A stretch of 46,238 nt of DNA. Origin: Chthoniobacteraceae bacterium (GTDB taxonomy: Bacteria; Verrucomicrobiota; Verrucomicrobiia; Chthoniobacterales; Chthoniobacteraceae). The stretch is taken from assembly GCA_947448395.1 (NCBI GenBank), contig CANFNA010000006.1, positions 1-46,238 on the forward strand. Reading direction: 5' to 3'. Made by a program: the position numbers and the translations under genes. The notes under the pieces were generated by a model that worked only from the letters and a program-made list of their open reading frames with translations, searched no databases and was not told the DNA's origin. Positions 1 to 8,965 of the stretch are shown piece after piece (positions within the stretch are counted from its first letter, which is position 1; each line of letters begins with the position of its first letter).

Positions 1-1404
1 CGCACTGAACCCCATCAACTGCACAGAGCCAAGACCTCCAATCCCAGAAGTCGAAAGCGCTCCAATCTGCAATCCAGTCAACGCACCAAACTGCGAACTA
101 GTCAGTCCCCCAATTTGGCTATCTACGATTCCGGACATCGCAGAACCACTCAACGCTCTGATCTGCGCAGTCGAAAACGCGCGAAGCTGATTCGTGCTCA
201 ATCCTCCAACCGCATACCACCCCAACGCTCCCACTTGCTCCGTGCTCAAACTCGACAGCAACAGCGTCGAAAGAAAACCCATCTGCTGCGTGTCTCGCAC
301 GTTCGTGTAACTCGCTGGATCCCACACCCAATAGTTCCATGGCGAATCTCCTCGATATCCAAGCCCCGCAATCCCAGCCGTGCTCAACGCCGGCACCCAA
401 CTATTCCCAAGCGCACCGAACTGGTCCAATCTCAAACCGCTCACCGCACCTGAAGCCAAAGCCCTGACCTGAGACGTCCCAAACGCGCTCAACTGGGAGA
501 GCTCCATTCCCGAAATTGCGAAACTGCTGAGAGCAGCGATCTGAAGCGTCGAAAAGGAGGACAGAAGCTGCGGAGTCAAGGCGCTCAAAGGCTCCGACGA
601 GGACCCCGACCACAAACCCATCCCCAGTCCCGAAATCGCAGCGGAGCTGAGCGCCAGAATTTGCGAACTACTCCAAGCTCTCAACTGATTTCCAGATAGC
701 CCGCGCACAGCGTCCGAGGACAACCCACGGATCTGATCCACTCTCAAACCTGCAATCTGGTCGGAGCTTAACTCCATAACCCTGACACCCGTCAAAGAGG
801 CTATCTGGTCGCTTCTGAGAGCATTCAATTGAGCGCTGCTGAGGCTTGCCAACCCTCGGCACGGCAGCGCTGACAACTGGTCATTCCGAAGCCCTTGAAA
901 ACCGCCGGAAGAAATCCCAGCAACCTGAGATCCCGCGAGATAGTTAAAACCAGCCCCATTTAGGCTCGCCACCTGCGCACTGGAAAGCATCCCCAACCGA
1001 TCCGCCCCAATACCACCCATCGACTCGGGCCTGATGGAGGCTATCTGAATCGTACTCAACGCGGTAAAGCCCTTTGCGGAAAATCCGTTCCACTGCCCCC
1101 CCTGCAAAGCTCCAACCTGCGAGACCTTCAACCCCCTCACCTGAGACAACGTCAAACTCCCGAAAGTTTCCGGGGAAAGCGCAGAAAACACCTCAGACCG
1201 AATCGCCCCCAACTGAGACGCGGAGAAATAAGATAAACCCAACGCCCCGAAAGCTCCCACTTGATCCAGATTCAAAACACTGATCTGGGACGTCTTCAGA
1301 GCTCTCAATCGAGTCCCATCTAACTTGGTGATATCCTGGGGAACCCACGCAGCCACCTCAGCAGTGGACGCCGTTGAAGCCGGAACATTGCTTTTGGAAC
1401 TCAT
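1..1404 (-). CDS. Octapeptide-repeat protein, N-terminal part only (C-terminus runs off the left edge)
   Basis: Reverse-strand translation from ATG at 1404..1402 stays open to base 1 (468 codons, no stop): MSSKSNVPASTASTAEVAAWVPQDITKLDGTRLRA, then 49 octads (LKTSQISV LNLDQVGA ... LSSDQIAG LRVDQIRG LSSDAVRG LSGNQLRA ... LTSSQFGA LTGLQIGA LSTSGIGG LGSVQLMG). Not in the ORF track because no stop lies inside the window. Confidence 0.9.
   Translation of the reverse strand, partial: MSSKSNVPASTASTAEVAAWVPQDITKLDGTRLRALKTSQISVLNLDQVGAFGALGLSYFSASQLGAIRSEVFSALSPETFGSLTLSQVRGLKVSQVGALQGGQWNGFSAKGFTALSTIQIASIRPESMGGIGADRLGMLSSAQVASLNGAGFNYLAGSQVAGISSGGFQGLRNDQLSALPCRGLASLSSAQLNALRSDQIASLTGVRVMELSSDQIAGLRVDQIRGLSSDAVRGLSGNQLRAWSSSQILALSSAAISGLGMGLWSGSSSEPLSALTPQLLSSFSTLQIAALSSFAISGMELSQLSAFGTSQVRALASGAVSGLRLDQFGALGNSWVPALSTAGIAGLGYRGDSPWNYWVWDPASYTNVRDTQQMGFLSTLLLSSLSTEQVGALGWYAVGGLSTNQLRAFSTAQIRALSGSAMSGIVDSQIGGLTSSQFGALTGLQIGALSTSGIGGLGSVQLMGFSA
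10..1299 (-). repeat. Tandem 8-residue (24-nt) protein-coding repeat block, 49 units, consensus L-S-[ST]-x-Q-[IVL]-x-[AG], interrupted by a 38-aa insertion at about 250-363
   Basis: Manual segmentation: 35 aa N-terminus + 39 octads + 38-aa insertion + 10 octads + 3 residues = 468 codons, matching the ORF length in codons. Confidence 0.88.
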
Positions 1405-1685
1405 AAGCCAAGTGATTCGTGCAGAAATGACTAAGACCAGATTCAGCAACTCAAACTCTGAACCGCGAATCGCGTCCCAAAGGAGTTAGCGATAGGACAC
1501 ACAATTTCCCCCCAGTCAGGCCCCAAAAAACGGTTTTTAATGTGAGGTTGGGGATCATTAGATGAAAAAGGACTCTAACGGCACCCTCTAGAGATTCCCA
1601 GTCCGGACGGCTTTATTTGCAAATTAATCTACCTAAACTAAAATGGCGCCTGATAATCAGCCGCCTAACCGTATTTCAAAAACCC

Positions 1686-2219
1686 ATGCCGCTTCTGCTC
1701 CTGAGAGAACTGCCCCGGTTCGATTGCCTCCTTCAGGCAGCCACTCGGTACCCCGATCTTGATCCTTCTGCCACCGCGGCCTTCCTCCATCTTCTCCACA
1801 CGGGCGATCTGGTTTTCGCCTCGGAAGCCAAGGCGCTCGCCACTTTCACCCTCAGTCAGGGCCGCTTCTCCATCCTCATGCTCCTAAACCGGCATCCGGA
1901 TCAGCCCGAGACACCCGCCTCCCTTGCACAACAAGCCGGAGTCTCTCGCGCCACTATCACAGGTTTGCTGGATAACCTCGAGAAAGACGGCCTCATCGCG
2001 CGCGGTTCCGCCATCAGCGACCGTCGCCTCACCCCCATCCACCTCACTTCTAAAGGGGCAGAACTCATGGACTCCGTCCTTCCCAAGTATTTTCAGCACG
2101 TGGCTAAACTCCTTGAGACTCTCAATTCTGAGGAACGAGTTCAACTCGTTGGCCTCCTCCAAAAAATCCAACACGGAATTGCCAGTCCCGAACTCGAATC
2201 TTCAGAACCACTGGGCTAA
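1686..2219 (+). CDS. MarR-family transcriptional regulator
   Basis: Winged-helix pattern ...LSQGRFSILMLLNRHPDQPETPASLAQQAGVSRATITGLLDNLEKDGLIARGSAISDRRLTPIHLTSKG...; ATG at 1686 preferred over the track start 1617; directly upstream of an RND efflux pair. Confidence 0.85.
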   Translation: MPLLLLRELPRFDCLLQAATRYPDLDPSATAAFLHLLHTGDLVFASEAKALATFTLSQGRFSILMLLNRHPDQPETPASLAQQAGVSRATITGLLDNLEKDGLIARGSAISDRRLTPIHLTSKGAELMDSVLPKYFQHVAKLLETLNSEERVQLVGLLQKIQHGIASPELESSEPLG

Positions 2220-2257
2220 ACACCCTCGCCCGTCGAAACTAGACCCTTTTGAATTTT

Positions 2258-3385
2258 ATGTGGAAAAGAATGTTACTCATGCTGGTCTGCGTTGCCGGCG
2301 CCATCGCCGGAATTGCCTACGCCAAAGTGCGCCAAATTCAGGCCGGAATCGCCATGGGCAAATCCTTCGCCCCGCCACCAGCCGCAGTCACCACCCTCAC
2401 CGTCCATCCCCAGTCGTGGATTCCAACCCTCAATGCAATCGGGTCTGTGCGTGCTATCCAGGGGGTGACAGTCTCAACCGACCTCGCAGGCATCGTCTCA
2501 GAAATTCATTTTGACTCTGGAAAGACCGTCAAAAAAGGAGATCCGTTAGTCCGTCTGCTCAGCGATCAAGAAAAGGCCCAGCTACACGCTGCAGAAGCCC
2601 GCCTCAAACTCGCCCAACTCGAGGTCGCTCGAAAGCGCGAGCTTCAGTCAAAAAACGCACTCGCCTCGTCCGAAGTCGACGCCGCAGAGAGCGAGCTCCG
2701 ACAAGCCTCCGCCTCCGTCGAACAGTCTACCGCTTTAATTGCTCGGAAAAACATCGCCGCCCCTTTCGATGGAATCCTCGGAATCCGCCAAGTAAGCCTC
2801 GGCCAATTTCTCAATCCGGGATCTCCAATCGTGACCATGCATTCGATGGATCCTGTGCGTGTTCAATTCACCCTTCCACAGAGCCAGCTCAAACACGCCA
2901 AGCCAAATCGTGCCGTGCAAATTGTCGCCCCGGAACTGGGCACAGAAACATGGAAAGGAACGATCACAGCCCTGGACTCTCAACTCAACGACGCCTCACG
3001 GTCCATCACCGTCGAGGCCACCGTGGCAAACCCTGAGCACACCCTCCGCCACGGCATGTTTGTAAATGTCGAAATCCCGTTGGCACCCGAAGAAGGCGCT
3101 TTGGTAGTTCCCGCCTCCGCCATCCATTACGCTCCTTACGGGGACTCCGTCTACGTCGTCAAAGATTCGACCGATACGGAGGGTAAACCCGTCAAAATTG
3201 TCTCCCAGAAAACCATCAAACTCGGAGAGGCCCGCGGAGACCAAGTCCGCGTGCTCAGCGGCCTCAAGGATGGCGAAGAAATTGTGACGTCCGGCGTCTT
3301 CAAACTGCGTCCGGAAGCCCCTGTGCAAATCAATAACAGCATACAACCTTCCAACGATCCCAACCCAAATCCGCCGAACACCTAA
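2258..3385 (+). CDS. Efflux RND transporter periplasmic adaptor subunit (membrane fusion protein)
   Basis: N-terminal TM segment, barrel-sandwich motif (VSEIHFDSGKTVKKGDPLVRL ... IAAPFDGILGIRQVSLGQFLNPGSPIV), followed by RND permease. Start at ATG 2258 or TTG 2249. Confidence 0.92.
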   Translation: MWKRMLLMLVCVAGAIAGIAYAKVRQIQAGIAMGKSFAPPPAAVTTLTVHPQSWIPTLNAIGSVRAIQGVTVSTDLAGIVSEIHFDSGKTVKKGDPLVRLLSDQEKAQLHAAEARLKLAQLEVARKRELQSKNALASSEVDAAESELRQASASVEQSTALIARKNIAAPFDGILGIRQVSLGQFLNPGSPIVTMHSMDPVRVQFTLPQSQLKHAKPNRAVQIVAPELGTETWKGTITALDSQLNDASRSITVEATVANPEHTLRHGMFVNVEIPLAPEEGALVVPASAIHYAPYGDSVYVVKDSTDTEGKPVKIVSQKTIKLGEARGDQVRVLSGLKDGEEIVTSGVFKLRPEAPVQINNSIQPSNDPNPNPPNT

Positions 3386-3457
3386 GCGAGAGGCGTTTTC
3401 AACCCACAACGATTCCGTTCCCCGGCCTCCTCGACTCTCCTTTTTCAAACCATCTCC

Positions 3458-6400
3458 GTGCGCTTCACCGATTTTTTTATCCGCCGCCCCGTATTCGCCG
3501 TGGTGGTCAACCTGCTGATCTTACTCGCCGGACTCCAAGCCTTATGGACCCTCAACATCCGACAGTTCCCGCGCAGTGATATCGCAGTGATCAATATCAA
3601 AACCCGCTACATCGGAGCCAACCCCGATCTCGTCCGAGGTTTCGTGACAACGCCCCTCGAGCGTGCCATCGCAAGCGCAGACGGTATCGACTACATTGAA
3701 AGCCAGAGCGCCCAGTCCCTCAGCATCATCACTGCGCATCTAAAGCTGAACTTCGACACCAACGCTGCCCTAACCCAAGTGCAGGCAAAGATCGCGCAGA
3801 TTCGAAATGAACTGCCGCCCGAAGCCGAATCGCCCTCCATCGAGCTCACCACGTCCGACAGCCAGTTCGCGCTGATGTACATCTCATTCTACTCGGACGA
3901 ATTCGAGCCGAACCAAATCACCGATTATTTGACCCGCGCCGTGCAACCGCGATTAACCGCGTTAAGCGGCGTCCAGAAAGCAGACATCCTTGGAGCGCGA
4001 ACTTTTGCGATGCGGATCTGGCTCAAACCAGACCGCATGGCGGCCCTCAACATCAGTCCATCCGAGGTTCGCAATGCGCTCGCCTCAAACAACTACCTCG
4101 CGGCACTGGGCAACACGAAGGGATCCCTGATCACTGTCAATTTGGTGGCCAACACCAATCTTCGCTCAGCCCGCGAGTTTCAGGAACTCGTGGTGCGCGA
4201 AAGCGGCGGCTCTATTATCCGACTGAAAGACATCGCCTCGGTCGTTCTTGGAGCGGAAAGCTACGACACTGATGTTCGGTTCTCAGGTCAACGCGCCACA
4301 TTCATGGGCGTATGGGTCTTACCGACCTCCAACAGCCTGGACGTTATCAGCTCCGTTCGCAACGAACTCCCCCTCATCGAAAAGCAGCTGCCTGCTGGCA
4401 TGCACGTCCATCTCTCCTACGATGCCACAGCGTACATTCGAGATGCGCTGAAAGAAGTCATTCGCACGCTGACTGAAACCCTCCTGATTGTGATCTGCGT
4501 GATTTTCGTGTTCCTCGGCAACTGGCGTTCGATTCTCATTCCCGTCATTGCAATTCCCCTCTCTCTTGCGGGCGCAATCTTCATCATCCAGACGCTAGGC
4601 TTTACCCTCAATCTCCTGACCCTCCTCGCCATCGTGTTGTCCGTTGGATTGGTTGTCGATGACGCGATCGTTGTGGTGGAGAATGTTGAGCGCCATTTGC
4701 ACGACGGCCTTTCGCCCCTAGAGGCAGCGCTCCGAGGTGCACGCGAGCTCCTCACCCCGCTCATCGCGATGACCATTACTCTCGCGGCCGTATATGCTCC
4801 GATCGGATTACAAGGAGGATTAACCGGCGCGCTTTTTAAAGAATTCGCATTCACTCTCGCGGGTGCAGTTGTGATCTCGGGCGTCGTGGCGTTAACCCTA
4901 TCTCCGATGATGGCCGCTTCGCTTCTGCGTGCAAAGGACTCACAAACCGGCCTAGGCGGATGGATCAACCGTCGCTTTGAAACCATTCGAAACACCTATC
5001 GCGGATTGCTCACAAACACACTTCGGTGGAGACCGGTGACCATCACGCTCTCCCTTATCGTGATGCTACTCGGGGTTCCTTTCTACATGATGTCGATGAA
5101 GGAACTCGCCCCGAAGGAGGATCAGGGCGTGATTCTTGGAATCATCCAAGCCTCTCCGAACGCAACGATCGATCAAACCTCGGTATTCGCAGAGAAGGTG
5201 AATGAGGTCTATTTTTCGATGCCCGAGACCGCGACCAGCTTCCAAATCACGGAGGCATTTGGTGGCTTCTCGGGGCTTGTCACAAAACCGTGGAGCGCCC
5301 GCAAACGGTCTACCGAGCAAATGGTCGGGGAAGTCTTTGGGAAAACAGCGGCTATTCCTGGGGTTCGAGTCATCGCATTCACACCGCCAGCCCTTCCCGG
5401 CGGTGGCAACTATCCCGTGGAGTTCGTAATCGCCTCAACAGCTGAGCCAAAAGAGTTGCTCGAGTTTGCAAACAGACTTGTCGCAAAAGCGTTCCAGAGC
5501 GGACTGTTCGTATTCGCCGATACCGATCTGAAATTCGATGTTCCTCAAACGGAAGTGGTCTTCGATCGAGACAAGGTTGCGTCTATGGGCTTGAAGCTTT
5601 CGGAGGTTGGTCTGGATTTGAGCACCATGCTCGGGGGCGCCTACATCAATCGCTTCTCCATTGAGGGACGAAGTTACCGTGTAATTCCTCAAGTCGAACG
5701 CGTGCACCGACTCAATGCAGATCAGATATTGGATCTTCACGTCACAGGCCCCGAGGGCAGGCTGGTGCCTGTGTCCACGTTTGCGACTCTGCGAACCACA
5801 ACCGAGGCCCGTACTCTGAACCGGTTCCAACAACTCAACAGCGCACGAATCCAAGGCGTTATTCCGCCGCACATCACCCTCGATCAGGCTCTAAAGGCGC
5901 TCGAGGCAGAGGCCGCGGCCATTCTGCCCAAAGGCTTCTCCATCGACTATGCAGGCGAAGCCCGCCAACTGCGTGTGGAGGGCAATAAACTCGGATTTAC
6001 TCTACTCCTCTCGGGAATCCTCATCTTCCTCGTTCTGGCAGCTCAATTCGAAAGCTTCAGGGATCCTTTTGTCATTCTCCTCGGGTCTGTTCCCCTTGCC
6101 CTTTCCGGCGCCCTGCTCTTCTCCTTCCTCGGGTTCACCTCACTGAATATTTACAGCCAGGTTGGCCTCATCACCTTGGTGGGACTCGTGTCCAAAAACG
6201 GAATCCTCATTGTGGAGTTTGCCAATACGCTCCGCGCGGAGGGAGCCGCAAAACTTGACGCGATCATCGAAGCGGCCTCCACTCGGCTGCGCCCGATTCT
6301 GATGACTACGGTCGCCACCGTCCTGGGGCATTTCCCGCTCGTCATTGCTCGTGGCCCCGGCGCTGGGGCGCGCAATAGCATCGGCATCGTGCTCGTGAGC

Positions 6401-6502
6401 GGGATGATCATCGGAACGCTCCTCACCCTTTTCGTTGTACCTGCGATCTACATGGCTCTTGCGAGAAAAACGCTGCCACAGCGTCGGGATGCCGCTCTTT
6501 AG
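3458..6502 (+). CDS. Efflux RND transporter permease, HAE1/AcrB-like
   Basis: 1014 aa; FFIRRPVFAVVVNLLILLAG N-terminus, VGLVVDDAIVVVENVERH motif, LVGLVSKNGILIVEFAN motif. GTG start. Confidence 0.95.
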   Translation: MRFTDFFIRRPVFAVVVNLLILLAGLQALWTLNIRQFPRSDIAVINIKTRYIGANPDLVRGFVTTPLERAIASADGIDYIESQSAQSLSIITAHLKLNFDTNAALTQVQAKIAQIRNELPPEAESPSIELTTSDSQFALMYISFYSDEFEPNQITDYLTRAVQPRLTALSGVQKADILGARTFAMRIWLKPDRMAALNISPSEVRNALASNNYLAALGNTKGSLITVNLVANTNLRSAREFQELVVRESGGSIIRLKDIASVVLGAESYDTDVRFSGQRATFMGVWVLPTSNSLDVISSVRNELPLIEKQLPAGMHVHLSYDATAYIRDALKEVIRTLTETLLIVICVIFVFLGNWRSILIPVIAIPLSLAGAIFIIQTLGFTLNLLTLLAIVLSVGLVVDDAIVVVENVERHLHDGLSPLEAALRGARELLTPLIAMTITLAAVYAPIGLQGGLTGALFKEFAFTLAGAVVISGVVALTLSPMMAASLLRAKDSQTGLGGWINRRFETIRNTYRGLLTNTLRWRPVTITLSLIVMLLGVPFYMMSMKELAPKEDQGVILGIIQASPNATIDQTSVFAEKVNEVYFSMPETATSFQITEAFGGFSGLVTKPWSARKRSTEQMVGEVFGKTAAIPGVRVIAFTPPALPGGGNYPVEFVIASTAEPKELLEFANRLVAKAFQSGLFVFADTDLKFDVPQTEVVFDRDKVASMGLKLSEVGLDLSTMLGGAYINRFSIEGRSYRVIPQVERVHRLNADQILDLHVTGPEGRLVPVSTFATLRTTTEARTLNRFQQLNSARIQGVIPPHITLDQALKALEAEAAAILPKGFSIDYAGEARQLRVEGNKLGFTLLLSGILIFLVLAAQFESFRDPFVILLGSVPLALSGALLFSFLGFTSLNIYSQVGLITLVGLVSKNGILIVEFANTLRAEGAAKLDAIIEAASTRLRPILMTTVATVLGHFPLVIARGPGAGARNSIGIVLVSGMIIGTLLTLFVVPAIYMALARKTLPQRRDAAL

Positions 6503-6515
6503 GAAAAGAGAAAGC

Positions 6516-6881
6516 TCAAACCTCCCTCGTGAGGCAGACCGCCACAAATTGGGTGTCCGGAAGAATGTACTTCCTCAATTCGACAGCAACACGCTTGACG
6601 GGGAATTCGCCCAGAATGAGGGTCGCGACCTCATCCGCTAAAGTCTCAATCAACTTCCTTGATCGTTCTGCAGCAAGACGCTTCACACGCTGGGTAAGGA
6701 TGAAATAATCCACCGCTTTGGCGATATCATCCCCTAGATCCGAAAAACCCCGCTGCGGAAATATCTTGAGGCACAGGGTCAGCCGCTGGGGCACGGTGCG
6801 CTCTTCATCCGGGACTCCGATGGAGCATGTAAGCTCAAGATCAGACACAACAATATGGTCTCCAGCATTCACGGAGTTCAA
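6516..6881 (-). CDS. folB: Dihydroneopterin aldolase
   Basis: 121 aa; IVVSDLELTCSIGVPDEERTVPQRLTLCLKI...VDYFILTQRVKRLAAERSRKLIETLADEVATLILGEFPVKRVAVELRKY, typical FolB pattern. Confidence 0.85.
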   Translation of the reverse strand: MNSVNAGDHIVVSDLELTCSIGVPDEERTVPQRLTLCLKIFPQRGFSDLGDDIAKAVDYFILTQRVKRLAAERSRKLIETLADEVATLILGEFPVKRVAVELRKYILPDTQFVAVCLTREV

Positions 6882-7029
6882 TTAAAGCTGCCTTCCATCT
6901 CAAAGCGAGAGTCTGCTGAGAATGAAAGAGCCTGTGGACTCAGTGAGAGGCCCGAGAAAGTTGCCTTTTGTGACGTCAAAAACACACCTTTCCCGATGCG
7001 CCTCGAAGCCGTATCGTCTCGTATTTCCC

Positions 7030-8889
7030 ATGGCTGAAGAACGCAAATCCCTTGAGCAAAGACAGCAGATGACAGACTTGGAGCGGTTACGCCACTCCGC
7101 AGCCCATGTCCTCGCCACCGCAATCCTACGCATTTGGCCCGAGGCGGAGTTCGCGGCGGGACCGCCCGTCGAAAATGGGTTTTACTACGACGTGGATCTT
7201 CCACATCGAATTTCTCCGGAGGACTTTCCGAAAATCGAAGAGGAAATGCGAAAGGAAATCAAAGCGAACCACGTTTTCGAGAGACAGATCGTTTCGCGTT
7301 CCGAAGCCTTGGATTTGGCAAAACAAGGTCGTCTCGCAGCACTTTCAGCGAGGCAGACCCCCAACAAGTTCAAATTAGACATCATTGAGAACATCCCCGA
7401 CCACGAGGAAATCTCGCTGTTTAAAAACGGTGACTTTCTCGATCTGTGCGCCGGCCCACACGTGATGCGCACGGGGAACATTGGAGCGTTTCGTCTGACG
7501 CAAGTTGCTAGTGCTTATTACAAAGGAGATGAGCGCAATCCCCAGTTGCAACGGATCTACGGGACGGCCTTCAAAAATAAGACGGAGCTCGAGGCCTACT
7601 TCACGATGTTGGAAGAGGCCCGCAAGCGGGATCACCGAAAATTAGGCAGAGAGCTTGAATTATTCACCTTCGATGACGATGTCGGCCCCGGGTTGCCGCT
7701 GTGGCTCCCGAATGGGACAGTGTTAATCGAGGAACTTGAGAAACTCGCGAAGGAAACGGAGTTTGCTGCCGGCTATCAGCGAGTTCGCACACCGCATCTC
7801 GCCCGCGAGAACATGTACCTCACCAGCGGACACCTTCCTTATTACGAGGACAGCATGTTCCCACCCATGGAGCTGTCTGAGAAAAACAGCGGGGAAGGAG
7901 AAAGCGGTGCGGCAGTCAGCGATCGGTACTACCTGAAGGCCATGAACTGCCCGCACCATCACAAGATCTTCAAAGCGGTCCCGCGGAGTTACCGCGACTT
8001 GCCGCTGCGGCTTGCTGAATACGGTACTTGTTACCGTTACGAGCAGTCAGGCGAACTTCTGGGACTTATGCGCGTGCGTTCCATGCAAATGAACGACGCC
8101 CATCTCTATCTCACGCCAGAGCAGTTCGAAACCGAGTTCATGGCGGTCAACGAAATGTACCTCAAGTACTTCGAGATTTTCGGACTTGGGAAGTATCTGA
8201 TGCGCTTTTCAACCCATGATCCCGCGAGGCTCGGAGAAAAATTTGTTAACGAACCCGAACTCTGGAAGCAGACCGAGGACATGGTCCGGAACGTCCTCAT
8301 CAAATCGGGAATCAATTACGTTGAAGTCCCAAACGAAGCCGCTTTCTACGGCCCTAAGATCGACGTTCAACTTTGGAGCGCGATCGGAAAAGAATTCACC
8401 ATCGCCACCAATCAGGTCGACTTCGCGGTACCGAAGCGCTTTGGCTTGGTTTACAAGGACCGCGACAACACGGAGAAAACGCCCCTGTGTATTCATCGAG
8501 CGCCACTGGGAACCCATGAACGCTTCATCGGCTTTCTCATCGAACACTATGGAGGAAACTTCCCTCTCTGGCTCGCGCCCGAGCAGGTCAGACTCCTTCC
8601 TATTGGTGACGACCCAGAACTAGTCGATGCGGCTCGAAAACTGCAGGCAGAACTCCGCCAACACCAGGTGCGTTGTGAGGTCGATGCGACGACTGATAAA
8701 ATCAATGGCAAGGTCCTGCGGGCGGAGGAATCGAAGGTCCACACCATGCTCGTGATTGGAAAGCGCGACCTTGAAGCTGGTGCCGTGAGCGTCCGGGTTC
8801 ATGGCAAAGGAAACCTTGGAGCAAAACCCCGTGATGAAGTCGTTGCGGATCTTCTCGCGGCAATCAAAGAGCGCCGCCCGAATGCTTAA
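7030..8889 (+). CDS. thrS: Threonyl-tRNA synthetase
   Basis: HSAAHVLATAILRIWPEAEFAAGPPVENGFYYD editing-domain start, AMNCPHHHKIFK, YEQSGELLGLMRVRSMQMNDAHLY, C-terminal anticodon-binding domain. ATG 7030 (MAEERKSLEQ...) preferred to the track start 6922. Confidence 0.96.
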   Translation: MAEERKSLEQRQQMTDLERLRHSAAHVLATAILRIWPEAEFAAGPPVENGFYYDVDLPHRISPEDFPKIEEEMRKEIKANHVFERQIVSRSEALDLAKQGRLAALSARQTPNKFKLDIIENIPDHEEISLFKNGDFLDLCAGPHVMRTGNIGAFRLTQVASAYYKGDERNPQLQRIYGTAFKNKTELEAYFTMLEEARKRDHRKLGRELELFTFDDDVGPGLPLWLPNGTVLIEELEKLAKETEFAAGYQRVRTPHLARENMYLTSGHLPYYEDSMFPPMELSEKNSGEGESGAAVSDRYYLKAMNCPHHHKIFKAVPRSYRDLPLRLAEYGTCYRYEQSGELLGLMRVRSMQMNDAHLYLTPEQFETEFMAVNEMYLKYFEIFGLGKYLMRFSTHDPARLGEKFVNEPELWKQTEDMVRNVLIKSGINYVEVPNEAAFYGPKIDVQLWSAIGKEFTIATNQVDFAVPKRFGLVYKDRDNTEKTPLCIHRAPLGTHERFIGFLIEHYGGNFPLWLAPEQVRLLPIGDDPELVDAARKLQAELRQHQVRCEVDATTDKINGKVLRAEESKVHTMLVIGKRDLEAGAVSVRVHGKGNLGAKPRDEVVADLLAAIKERRPNA

Positions 8890-8930
8890 CCTGTAATCTA
8901 GGGCTTCAGACCAATTCAGACCAAAAACGA

Positions 8931-8965
8931 AAAGCCCCGCCGGAATCATCCGGCGGGGCTTTTTT
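8931..8965 (+). terminator. Rho-independent terminator downstream of thrS
   Basis: GCCCCGCCGG-AATCAT-CCGGCGGGGC perfect 10-bp stem followed by TTTTTT. Confidence 0.93.

Noticed and set aside
1-1404. Regularly spaced similar 24-nt segments that could suggest a CRISPR-like or minisatellite array; plus small ORFs 115..453(+), 119..400(-), 401..613(-), 668..862(-), 1074..1283(+)
   Set aside because: The periodicity is at protein level in one continuous minus-strand frame with degenerate nucleotide identity. There are no identical repeats with unique spacers, and the listed small ORFs are other frames of the same gene.
4417-4995. 192-aa antisense ORF inside the RND permease gene
   Set aside because: Arg/Ser/Thr-rich composition typical of the shadow frame of a GC-biased gene; no recognisable domain, and the sense frame is a clear RND permease.
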